NCBI RefSeq assembly: GCF_002514725.1
Contig: NZ_NTLB01000004.1
Coordinates: 1 to 64,000, forward strand
DNA length: 64,000 nucleotides
Direction: 5' to 3'
Source: Mangrovitalea sediminis
Lineage (GTDB): Bacteria; Pseudomonadota; Gammaproteobacteria; Pseudomonadales; Oleiphilaceae
Shown here: positions 45,650 to 54,236 of the stretch, piece after piece
How positions within the stretch are numbered: position 1 is the first letter of the stretch
Layout: each line of letters starts with the position of its first letter
The notes under the pieces: generated by a model
The model's input: only the letters and a program-made list of their open reading frames with translations
The model's database searches: none
Told to the model about the DNA's origin: nothing
Program-made: the position numbers and the translations under genes

Positions 45650-47374
45650 TCAAGCAATTGGGCTCGAGCATGCATTTACATCAAAAGCTCTTCGGGAATG
45701 ACAACCTATGTCTTCGGCTTCTACTCTTTCGCAGGCAGCAAGGGTTTGTTTGGCCAAAGTAACCGAATCCCTATTTTCGAGAAGATATTTACGCGCCTGA
45801 CTGCCCTCCCATTTTCTGCGATCAGGGTCAGTTAAAAGTTCACTACAACGAGCCGCCATTGACTCCCAGTCCTGAAATTCGAAAACGTTACTATGTAATA
45901 CGGGAGCCATCGCTTCCATAACCCCCCCTACTCTCGTAGCGACTACCGGACACCCAACCGACTGCGCCTCCAGAATTACATTGGGCATCCCTTCCATCCG
46001 AGAAGTTAACAAGAGAAGATCCGCCGCCCTCAAGAATGGATACGACAAATCCTGCATGCCAGCAAAATGAAGCTGCCTAGTCAAGCCTCGCTCAGCAACG
46101 ACCTTCTGAATCTGAGATTTTAAGGCTCCATCGCCAACTAAAATGGCATGAGCATCCGGGTGCCGAGACAACACTCGTTCGAAAACATCAACAAAACCTT
46201 GAGGACACTTCTCTTCAGAAAACCGCATAACGCCTACGATTAAGGGCGACGTTGCTCCGAGATTGAAACTTTTACGAACATCACTATGCACACTTGAAAC
46301 CGGCGTAGATACCGCATTTGGCACTACTGAGATTTTCCCCGAGTCCGAAGCAAGACCCAGCCAACGACGGTACGACTCCGCTCCGGACTGACTGTTATTA
46401 CAGAGGTAAACTCCCGGAAGCTCCAGCAGGGAGCGATAGACACCTTTAAGCTCATGTTTTTTTATAGGAAACCCCCTCAAACCTGGGAATTGACTAGGCG
46501 CCACATTTCGGCCTGACATCAAGATCTTGGGTACACCGCTAGCTACAGCGGCAATCGCGGCCACAATATTCGAGTAATCCAGATAGGAAATTAACAGCTC
46601 GGGCTTCCGGTCCCAAAGAATTGTCGCTGTAGCGACCATCTCATGTAACGCCGGTAAAACAAAATAGGGCCCCAGATAACTTGCAATAGCTCGTTCTCGA
46701 CTATCTTCTTCAACTATAGACAAATAATCCCGCTGCGTAGGAAGGATAAAACGGTTGACCCCTGCAAGTCTCATCTCATTCGCCCACGAATCGGTCTTGG
46801 GCTGATCTTTACCGATTGTAATAAAGTCGACTTCCCACCCAAGCTTACGCAAACCCAACGCTAGCAAAACAAGCTGTCGCTCAGCACCCCCCTTGGCCAA
46901 CGCGTAATTCCATAACGCAACTCTATTTTTAACAGGCTTAATAGACTCCGCCCCTCGCATATCATGGAGCGCATGTCTAAGCCTGGAACGCCAGTAAACA
47001 CGAGCTTCCGAACGGACTTGTTTATCACCCGACAACAAAGGGTAATCTCTGAATTCGACGAAAGGCATAACTACCGGAAATTCTCCATACCTCCTCACCT
47101 GCCTTTTAATTTGACGAAAGAATCTTATAGGATCCGCGAATACGACAATCGTTGTTTCAAGAGGGTCGAGCTGGCTCAACACATCCGGCGAGTAAAGAGG
47201 AATCCCTGATACCGTCCCCTTGGAGTCGTCCTTCGCTAACCCATCTATTATCCCATCAAACCGATAAGGCGCTTGGAGCAGTAGATACTGCATCGCGCCA
47301 CCTAATCCCCAAGCATAAGCTTTCCTCTTACCCTCGATAACATCTTTATGGAAAGCTAGGCTTTTACGACTCAT
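45650..47374 (-). CDS. GT4-type glycosyltransferase with N-terminal YGAG-like Rossmann module
   Basis: A 574-aa cytoplasmic protein. Residues about 15-110 form a Rossmann-like module (AYAWGLGGAMQYLLLQ...FDGIIDG...VSGIPLYSPD...TIVVFADP). It is similar in pattern to modules in three neighbouring proteins. From about 155 it is a GT-B glycosyltransferase of family 4 type: NYALAKGGAERQLVLLA, SYLDYSNIVAAIAA, and the donor-site end LLLLTSRMEGMPNVILEAQSVGCPVVATRVGG. Donor and acceptor are unknown. The ATG at 47374 has a GGGGGAG tract upstream. It is the last gene of the minus-strand island operon. Confidence 0.85.
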   Translation of the reverse strand: MSRKSLAFHKDVIEGKRKAYAWGLGGAMQYLLLQAPYRFDGIIDGLAKDDSKGTVSGIPLYSPDVLSQLDPLETTIVVFADPIRFFRQIKRQVRRYGEFPVVMPFVEFRDYPLLSGDKQVRSEARVYWRSRLRHALHDMRGAESIKPVKNRVALWNYALAKGGAERQLVLLALGLRKLGWEVDFITIGKDQPKTDSWANEMRLAGVNRFILPTQRDYLSIVEEDSRERAIASYLGPYFVLPALHEMVATATILWDRKPELLISYLDYSNIVAAIAAVASGVPKILMSGRNVAPSQFPGLRGFPIKKHELKGVYRSLLELPGVYLCNNSQSGAESYRRWLGLASDSGKISVVPNAVSTPVSSVHSDVRKSFNLGATSPLIVGVMRFSEEKCPQGFVDVFERVLSRHPDAHAILVGDGALKSQIQKVVAERGLTRQLHFAGMQDLSYPFLRAADLLLLTSRMEGMPNVILEAQSVGCPVVATRVGGVMEAMAPVLHSNVFEFQDWESMAARCSELLTDPDRRKWEGSQARKYLLENRDSVTLAKQTLAACERVEAEDIGCHSRRAFDVNACSSPIA

Positions 47375-47415
47375 AGCACTCTCCCCCAAAGGGTTCCATC
47401 AATACAGGCGAAACA

Positions 47416-48585
47416 TCACAACCTGTCCGCAAGCAGATATTTAAATAGCAAATTAGCCTTATTTCGCACGCGTTCCAGACCAAACATTTCACAATATGCG
47501 GCAGCAACATCACGACGATTCCACGACCGCGAAGTCAATCGCTTGATACCCTCTGCAATATCAAAGACATCATCAAAGCGTTTAATTTTTACGCCCGTTA
47601 CATCATCAAAAACGTATTCCTCTATTCCAGTATTTTCAGCAACTAGCAACGGACACCCGGATTCAAGACACTCAACGGCAAACATGGAATGCCCTTCATA
47701 GCGAGAAGCTAAGATTGCGCCTGAAACCCGGTAAATCAAGGAAACGACTTCTAAATGCGGCAAATAGTTAACAAAGAGAATGTATGGTTCGATACCTAAC
47801 CGGACGGCCATATCAAAGAGATTTCGCCTCTCATCCCCATCTCCGATAAATATAATTTTGTTATTGGAAAGGAAGTCAGGATCTTCTTGAACGAGAGCAT
47901 GAAGTGCTTGCAGTACATTAGGAAAGTTTTTTTGATGAACGCCCTGCCAAGACATACGCCCCAACAATAAGAGCGAGCGGGGACCAGAGGAAAGCCATGC
48001 GGATATCTCCGGCGTTATATGAAGCAAGTCCGGCTTTACAGGAGACGGAAAGTTTGGCAGCAATGCATAGTGTGTAGCAGATTGATACTGAGGATTGGTT
48101 CTATAGTGCTTTTTATGGAATTCAACATAGTGCCAAGTCGTCGACCAAACATGGCCAATTCGCTCATCCAGTCGCTTTGCGCACTCAAACATATAGCGAT
48201 AGTACTCGTTGGGTCCGCTTAAAAATGTTTCTGTTTCCGTCGCTGCATGTATTCGGACAGCAACCCTGGAAACTGGCACATCAACGACGTCAAGCAGCAC
48301 CAAACCCTTATTGCTACTTTCGTATGTTTCAAAAATCACCGCGTCCCAATCACCGTGCAAGCTCTTTACAAAGAGCTTTTCCAGTTCTTCCAAGGAGTCG
48401 GTTACAAAGGAATGCAGCCGGACCCCGTAATCAGCCAGCCAATTAGGCAATAGAGCTTCTCGATAACTAATAACGTGGATTTCAAATCCCAGCGAGGCGT
48501 AGGCGGCTACAGCATTGATGGAAGCATGTGAATATCCGGACTCGCTAGGAAAAAAATCCGGAACTACGACAAGAATTCGGGTCAT
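47416..48585 (-). CDS. GT4-type glycosyltransferase
   Basis: A 389-aa GT-B enzyme. It has ILVVVPDFFPSESGYSHASINAVAAYASLGFEIHVIS at the N-terminus. The donor-binding half shows LLLLGRMSWQGVHQKNFPNVLQAL and ASRYEGHSMFAVECLESGCPLLVAENTG. It probably adds a hexose-type unit to the filament glycan or to a related surface polymer. The ATG at 48585 gives a normal start; a GTG at 48603 is possible, neither with a strong ribosome site. It lies between asnB and the other GT4 gene. Confidence 0.85.
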   Translation of the reverse strand: MTRILVVVPDFFPSESGYSHASINAVAAYASLGFEIHVISYREALLPNWLADYGVRLHSFVTDSLEELEKLFVKSLHGDWDAVIFETYESSNKGLVLLDVVDVPVSRVAVRIHAATETETFLSGPNEYYRYMFECAKRLDERIGHVWSTTWHYVEFHKKHYRTNPQYQSATHYALLPNFPSPVKPDLLHITPEISAWLSSGPRSLLLLGRMSWQGVHQKNFPNVLQALHALVQEDPDFLSNNKIIFIGDGDERRNLFDMAVRLGIEPYILFVNYLPHLEVVSLIYRVSGAILASRYEGHSMFAVECLESGCPLLVAENTGIEEYVFDDVTGVKIKRFDDVFDIAEGIKRLTSRSWNRRDVAAAYCEMFGLERVRNKANLLFKYLLADRL

Positions 48586-48619
48586 TGTAAAGTCACGCGA
48601 CACGGTATGATCCGTCCGC

Positions 48620-50437
48620 TTATCCTTGTAATTTAACCTTGTAGGGATGGCTACGTAGCCATAATTCGAGTACTAAAAATGCCCATGCATGATAAAAACC
48701 CGACTGAGTCAAACGCTCATGAGCCCAACGCAACAGAGTTTCCCTTGGAATCCAGTTTGCCAACCGGCAGTCGGGCTCAGCGATAAGCGTCATAAGACGA
48801 TCCAGTACACCATTGCGCGCAACTGAATTCATTGGATCTACACCGAAGCCTTTTTTGGGCCGGTTTAGCCACTGCGCAGGGACATATCGCTCTGCAACCT
48901 TTCTTAAAACCCTTTTTCCTCTACCGTCGCCCCACAACGCCGATTGATCCAAGCCTGCGGCAAAGCCCGCCACATCCACGGAAAGATAAGGCGTTCGACA
49001 CTCCAGTGAATGCAACATACTCATGCGATCGACCTTAGCCAGCACTGTCGGCAAATAATTTTCGACATCAGCTTCCCTGAGTCGATTCAGCAGAGGCCGG
49101 GGATCGAGATCTATCTTCCTGCGGCTTTGTATGAGGCGATCCGCTACCATGGAAGGAACCGTACCAAAAAGGTCCTGAAGCTCTGCGTCGATGTAATACA
49201 AAACCCGGTGGGAATAGTAATCGCGTCCGATGTGCCAGCGACGTGCAGCTATCTCCTGCCCCCGACCAGCAGCAGCCTCAATACATTGAAAATACCTACC
49301 ATAACCGCCAAACATTTCATCACCGCCGTCACCGGTTAGCGCCACGGTTACCTGTTCACGGGCAAGCTGCGAAATAGCATAAGTAGGAACACAGGAGCTA
49401 TCGGCGTTAGGCTCATCCATTTGATAAGCCAAGTCCGCCAAACGACCAAATTCTTCAGGGTGAACAAATTGCTGGTGATGCTCTGTACCCAAGTGACGAG
49501 CCATCGCCTGAGCGTCCTCATGCTCACTCTCCACGACGCCGCTAAACCCTATGGAAAAGGTCTTGATCGATCGATTTAGCTTGCGGGCAACCAAAGCGAC
49601 AGTGGTGGTTGAGTCAATGCCTCCGGAGAGAAATGCGCCGAGAGGTACATCTGACAGAAGCCGACCACGCAATGATCTAACCAGGAGTTCCTCCAGCTCG
49701 TCAGCCTGCTCGTCGATCGATGCAGTGGCAGAATGATCTCCAGCGGTGATAAAACTGTGGTATCTGGTCACCTCTCCAGGCCCAAAGTCTCCTACTCGAA
49801 GATAACTGCCTGGCGGAAGCTTCGAGCACTTGGAATAAATTGTGTCTGGAGCAGGAATGAACTGAAACGACAGGTAGGAAGCAATAGTGTCAATCGAGAT
49901 TGACGCGTCGAACCCAGGAATGACAGTTAGGGCCTTCAATTCTGAAGCAAATGCGAACAACCCATCCTGGAACGTGTAGTACAACGGTTTCTCGCCAAAC
50001 GCATCCCGCGCAAGCAAAAGCTCTCGGCGTTGCTCATCATAGAAACCGAGCCCAAACATTCCCTCGGCAAACGTCAGGAACTGCGCCCCTTGATGCGACA
50101 ATCCTTCCAGAAACACTTCTGTATCAGAGTGACTTGAAAAGTTGGCGCCTCGGGCTTCAGCCTGCCTTCGCAGAAGGGGGAAGTTGTATAACTCTCCGTT
50201 GAACGTCAATGCCTTAGTACCATCACTTGACACCATCGGCTGATGGCCCGCCTGCGTAGTGTCGATAACACTCAGGCGGCGATGGGATAATGCACAAAAG
50301 CCATCTTTGGACGACCAGATGCCCTCGTCGTCAGGGCCCCGGTGAATCATTGTTGAGGCCATAGCACCAGCCATTTCCCGCAACGACTCACGACTTCTTC
50401 GACGGGAAATATCGAGAACGCCCGCAATTCCACACAT
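48620..50437 (-). CDS. asnB: Asparagine synthase (glutamine-hydrolysing) family amidotransferase
   Basis: A 605-aa AsnB-type enzyme. Cys2 of MCGIAG is the Ntn glutaminase nucleophile; MIHRGPDDEG and FNGELYN also belong to that domain. The synthetase half has the P-loop-like LGAFLSGGIDSTTTVALVA, then TGDGGDEMFGGYGRYF and KVDRMSMLHSLECRTPYL. Such paralogues inside glycan islands often amidate a sugar carboxylate or another small substrate rather than make asparagine; which applies is not visible. The ATG at 50437 has GGAAG 5 nt upstream and places Cys at position 2 as the mechanism requires. Confidence 0.9.
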   Translation of the reverse strand: MCGIAGVLDISRRRSRESLREMAGAMASTMIHRGPDDEGIWSSKDGFCALSHRRLSVIDTTQAGHQPMVSSDGTKALTFNGELYNFPLLRRQAEARGANFSSHSDTEVFLEGLSHQGAQFLTFAEGMFGLGFYDEQRRELLLARDAFGEKPLYYTFQDGLFAFASELKALTVIPGFDASISIDTIASYLSFQFIPAPDTIYSKCSKLPPGSYLRVGDFGPGEVTRYHSFITAGDHSATASIDEQADELEELLVRSLRGRLLSDVPLGAFLSGGIDSTTTVALVARKLNRSIKTFSIGFSGVVESEHEDAQAMARHLGTEHHQQFVHPEEFGRLADLAYQMDEPNADSSCVPTYAISQLAREQVTVALTGDGGDEMFGGYGRYFQCIEAAAGRGQEIAARRWHIGRDYYSHRVLYYIDAELQDLFGTVPSMVADRLIQSRRKIDLDPRPLLNRLREADVENYLPTVLAKVDRMSMLHSLECRTPYLSVDVAGFAAGLDQSALWGDGRGKRVLRKVAERYVPAQWLNRPKKGFGVDPMNSVARNGVLDRLMTLIAEPDCRLANWIPRETLLRWAHERLTQSGFYHAWAFLVLELWLRSHPYKVKLQG

Positions 50438-50484
50438 AACAACTTCCGTTCTTGGGGCGGCCATCGCACAGCCACCGAAATGGG

Positions 50485-51678
50485 TTACAGCCGAGTCAGA
50501 ATATAAGGATAGGCATTCCAAAACGTTTTCACGCCACTTCGTGCCAGAGAAAACGCGATCTGATCAAAATAAATACTGGCCACCAAAATTTGAGCCCCGT
50601 CTGGAGCATCTTTGATGTACTTGTCCAAAGGAATCACCTTGATCCCATCACGCACACCACTGTCACTCGTCGTGATAAAGCCATCCGGGCGCCGGCCTAA
50701 CTGCCGCTCTACCGCCTCGCAAACTCTATCGCCTCCGGCACCAGCGCCATAAATATAAATGGGGTTGCCGCCGTTGAGGCTTTTGAAGTCCGCCTCATGG
50801 CGTAAACTGACGACTTGCCAGTCAAGCGATGCGGGTAAAGGGATCCGATCAACCTCACGAGAGCAGTTCGGACCGAAGAAGAGGTATTCGGTGTTAGCCT
50901 CTCCCATAACGACTCGCGATAGTTGAAGCCCCTGCCGCTGGACACGAGGAATGACATCAAAGACACGGGTATATTCCATGGGCCAGCCACCCAGCCAGTC
51001 CTTGATATCGTGATAAAGATCCATCCCCCGATTCTTCTTATAATTCCTAGCGTGGCGAATCAAGCGCCCCAAGTTCAGTGGGTTGTATTCCAAGATAAAC
51101 CGCGAAACATAGGAAAGTTCGAACCAGCGCCGCCTGATCGCACTTGCCTTGATATACCGCTGTTTGATATCCAGCCAATATGAGGGGTCTTGAGCCGACC
51201 AGTCCGAGTCATAAAGCGCGATATAGAAGAGCCCATCAGACGCCACGCAACGCGCAGCGTTGTCGAGGGCATGCCAAACGGCGCCAGTATGATGTAGAAC
51301 CCCCCAGCTATAGACCAAGTCATATTTCCCAAGCGACGCCATGAATTCGTCGTCCAGCACAGACCCTTGCATGATCTTCCAGTTATCGGGCCCCCCTAGC
51401 ATGGCATGCAGACTTTTCGTCGCAAAAACCGAATCAGGATCGTAGTCAAAGCTGACCACTTCCGAAGCACCCGCCTCTATCATAGCCATGCTGTGGATAC
51501 CGCTACCGGAGCCAATATCCAAAACCCGCATGCCTTCCAGATTTGTTCTTCCCAGGAATTTGAGTAAGTGAGATTTGGCCTGCTCCACCCGCTCACGTGA
51601 TAGGTTATGCTCTAGAAAGCTTTTCCAGTTCTTACCGAACTCAAATCTGGCTTCATCTTTTTTAGTTGCTGTATCCAT
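50485..51678 (-). CDS. SAM-dependent methyltransferase with C-terminal YGAG Rossmann module
   Basis: A 397-aa protein. Residues about 45-170 are a class I methyltransferase (MRVLDIGSGSGIHSMAMIEAG, VVSFDYDPDSV, YDLVYSWGVLHHTGAVWHALDNAARC). A linker of about 130 residues follows. From about 300 comes a Rossmann-like module (PIYIYGAGAGGDRVCEAVE...PDGFITTSDSG...DGIKVIPLDKY...ILVASIYFDQI). This module recurs in the HAD proteins upstream. The methylated group is unknown; a sugar hydroxyl or amine in the glycan is the likely type. It starts 44 bp after the 777-residue HAD gene. Confidence 0.82.
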   Translation of the reverse strand: MDTATKKDEARFEFGKNWKSFLEHNLSRERVEQAKSHLLKFLGRTNLEGMRVLDIGSGSGIHSMAMIEAGASEVVSFDYDPDSVFATKSLHAMLGGPDNWKIMQGSVLDDEFMASLGKYDLVYSWGVLHHTGAVWHALDNAARCVASDGLFYIALYDSDWSAQDPSYWLDIKQRYIKASAIRRRWFELSYVSRFILEYNPLNLGRLIRHARNYKKNRGMDLYHDIKDWLGGWPMEYTRVFDVIPRVQRQGLQLSRVVMGEANTEYLFFGPNCSREVDRIPLPASLDWQVVSLRHEADFKSLNGGNPIYIYGAGAGGDRVCEAVERQLGRRPDGFITTSDSGVRDGIKVIPLDKYIKDAPDGAQILVASIYFDQIAFSLARSGVKTFWNAYPYILTRL

Positions 51679-51722
51679 GAATACTTGAACCTCAAATTAA
51701 TACAAAGAGCCAACAGATCCTG

Positions 51723-54056
51723 TCAGACGGAGAAAATGGTCGGTGAACCGGGGTGATGCCGGTCAATCTGGTGCCGGATATCATCAACAAAAGCGGCAGA
51801 AGCTATAACGAAATGTTCGGCCTTGAGAACCTCGGGATCGGTTATCTTTCTGACCGTAAACCCTTCAACGTTAAAACTCCCCATCATTGCCTTACCATCA
51901 ACAACGGCATCAACAGCTATTCCAGACCGCCGCAATCCCGGCAAAAGACTCAGGAAAAATTCGCCCGCGCCATACACAACAACATTACGAACCCCTTCAT
52001 CCGACAAATTCCCCAATATCCGCTCGACGTCCATTTGATGCTTTCCATACGCAGAATCGATCTGCAACATTTCCGAAATCCACTTTTCATCCACTTTAGT
52101 GATGTCACCTTGCGGCCAAGGGCAGGACAAAATGAACTCATTGATATTTCGGGAAAAGCGACGCCAGAAAATTTCCTTTCCCTGAAGGGCCAGCTCTTTC
52201 TGTGTCTGGTCGTTGATAATCGTGTAGCTGTTTTCGGTGCCGAAATTATCCTCATGTACCAAATCACCGAGATGCGCGACCTCTACCGGATGAGGCAACG
52301 TAACCAGTCGCTCCAACATCTTCACAAAAGCGACACGGGTTTGTTCGTCCGGCAACGGGACACCATGTCGAAAACTCCAATGTTGGTAGCACTCCACACC
52401 CGCCTCAAACGCAGCAATCCAGCGCTGCTGATCTTGAGAGTACTCACCCTTGGCAAGAACGGGTTCAACATTGCCATCCGTCTGTCTGCGATAACCTACG
52501 GTGGACTGGCCGGCTCCCACCATGACAGTTTCGAAGATTTCGGGGGAGCGACAGAGAATCGCGATCGCCTTTTTTGTCTCTGCCGTCATTGGTAAAAACG
52601 CACTGAATGGAACCTGCGTCGCCCGCTCAAACGCCCGCTCATTGGCATAGAGCAGAAAATTCTGTTTGGCCGCGGGCTCCAGCACCGAGTTCATTTGGGT
52701 TTGAATAGTACCTCCTGGCCCCATATCCACAGTGACAAAGTTGGCTTCTCCTTTGAGCAAATGGCCAAAGTAGTCCGAAAGTAGTGATCGAGCCTCAGCA
52801 ACCAGCTTATAGATGACCGGCTCATGACGTCGGAAATGCTCACCAAGCAGTTCCAAAAGAGATGTATTTCCGACAGCAACTGAGGCCAGCTTTGTCACCG
52901 GCAAATGCGCAAAATCCTTTATCCACTGTTCATCCGACGGCATACCCAATTCAGCGATAAGATTTCCCAGCGTATAGTTCCGACGCTGAAAAACCTTAGT
53001 GACATCTTCGACAAATCGACTCAAATCTAACGCAGGCAAATAGGTGGAACGACGAGAAACGTATGCAAGGCAAACGTCTATGTTGTCATCAGACTGGGCC
53101 GCCAGTTCCGCCAGCATACACTGCCTTATCAGCGCCCCTTCCCTCATCAACGAGACAACCTTAGCGACCCCCAAGCTTCGAGAACGCTCAACCAGCCACC
53201 GGGAAAAGCCGGCAAGCACGGGCCCCAGGTAGCATGCGCCATATAGGAAGAAGTACGTTTCCTTTTCACCTAGCTCATCAGGCCGACAAAGCGCAGCAGA
53301 CCTTCTGGCATGGCGAACTTCGAGAGGTAACCCCACATTGAAGGCATCCTCCCGTCGCAATGTCGCTAATACCCAGTCATCCACTTCAAAATGGATCGCA
53401 CGGCACCCGGCAGCAACAGCAGAGCGGAAGTCCGCCTGAATATTGTCACCAATATGCAATAGTTCACCGGGTTGAACGTTGAGCTTGTCAATGACATGCC
53501 TGAAAAGCCTACTGGAATGCTTGGTATATCCAACGGTGCTGGAAACAAAGAGTGGGGGGTTTACCAACCCTTCGGGCAGGAAGGGGCTGACCGTTTCCAT
53601 TAAGAATTGCTCAGGCAGATACATATCGGAAATAAGCGCAATCGAAGCCCCTTGAGTCAACGCGAGCCGAAGCAGCTGAAAGGCCATGGGATCTGGCTTG
53701 ATCACCTCACGCTCAACCTGAAGCTCCAGCTCCCTTAACCGTTTAAGCACCGACGGCTCAAGGGCTAAACAGTCGAAAATTTCCTCAAACCGTATATCCT
53801 CCCTGCTGGACCTCGACCGGGCTTGCCGCTCAGCTTCACAACGCATATGGCGATATTCCCAGGGGTCCAATCCAGCAATAAGCCCCTCCGCAAGCGCCAA
53901 CTCCCCCACTCTTTCAAAAACGAGAGTCGGGTCCGAACACTTCCGGCGAATCAGCGTATCGAACAGGTCAAAGGACACCACCCGAACGCTGCCACTTTCA
54001 AGACTACGTTGAAGTGTTTGAAAAATTTCGCTTGCGCCAATCCAGTCGTTTTTCAT
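51723..54056 (-). CDS. Large HAD-superfamily protein (COG5610-like) with C-terminal YGAG module
   Basis: A 777-aa protein. The HAD domain (about 20-240) has motif I VVSFDLFDTLIRRK, with Phe where phosphatases have the second Asp, motif II IALISDMYLPEQF, and motif IV LLHIGDNIQADFRSAVAAG. A long middle region includes VSLMREGALIRQCMLAE and VTVDMGPGGTIQTQMN. Residues about 686-777 are the Rossmann-like module (VVVYGAGEFFLSLLPGLRRSGIAVDAVVDG). I recall the family as predicted HAD hydrolases of surface-glycan loci, function unknown. The ATG overlaps the stop of a small ORF in an ATGA junction. Confidence 0.8.
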   Translation of the reverse strand: MKNDWIGASEIFQTLQRSLESGSVRVVSFDLFDTLIRRKCSDPTLVFERVGELALAEGLIAGLDPWEYRHMRCEAERQARSRSSREDIRFEEIFDCLALEPSVLKRLRELELQVEREVIKPDPMAFQLLRLALTQGASIALISDMYLPEQFLMETVSPFLPEGLVNPPLFVSSTVGYTKHSSRLFRHVIDKLNVQPGELLHIGDNIQADFRSAVAAGCRAIHFEVDDWVLATLRREDAFNVGLPLEVRHARRSAALCRPDELGEKETYFFLYGACYLGPVLAGFSRWLVERSRSLGVAKVVSLMREGALIRQCMLAELAAQSDDNIDVCLAYVSRRSTYLPALDLSRFVEDVTKVFQRRNYTLGNLIAELGMPSDEQWIKDFAHLPVTKLASVAVGNTSLLELLGEHFRRHEPVIYKLVAEARSLLSDYFGHLLKGEANFVTVDMGPGGTIQTQMNSVLEPAAKQNFLLYANERAFERATQVPFSAFLPMTAETKKAIAILCRSPEIFETVMVGAGQSTVGYRRQTDGNVEPVLAKGEYSQDQQRWIAAFEAGVECYQHWSFRHGVPLPDEQTRVAFVKMLERLVTLPHPVEVAHLGDLVHEDNFGTENSYTIINDQTQKELALQGKEIFWRRFSRNINEFILSCPWPQGDITKVDEKWISEMLQIDSAYGKHQMDVERILGNLSDEGVRNVVVYGAGEFFLSLLPGLRRSGIAVDAVVDGKAMMGSFNVEGFTVRKITDPEVLKAEHFVIASAAFVDDIRHQIDRHHPGSPTIFSV

Positions 54057-54232
54057 CGCCTACAACCAAGAAGTTCGCTAATCAGCGGCCCCAGATAAAC
54101 CGGAGTGAGGACCACCAGAACAATCAAAACCGCCACTGCGGTAGGACCAAGTACCTTATCCATCATTTTTTGACACCCAAACAAATTCAGCCAATTCCGT
54201 GCCAATAACGCAGACTCATGGTCCTTAAACAT
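54053..54232 (-). CDS. Putative 59-residue single-pass membrane protein
   Basis: A short frame lying exactly in the gap between the two large HAD genes. Its ATG is 4 nt after the upstream stop, and its TGA overlaps the next ATG (ATGA), a pattern typical of coupled genes. The product starts MFKDHESALLARNWLNLFGCQ and has a strong hydrophobic segment (TAVAVLIVLVVLTPVYLGPLI) before a short basic end. No strong ribosome site was seen, so translation would depend on coupling. No family is recognised; an inner-membrane anchor or partner for the HAD proteins is speculative. Confidence 0.5.
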   Translation of the reverse strand: MFKDHESALLARNWLNLFGCQKMMDKVLGPTAVAVLIVLVVLTPVYLGPLISELLGCRR

Positions 54233-54236
54233 GGCA

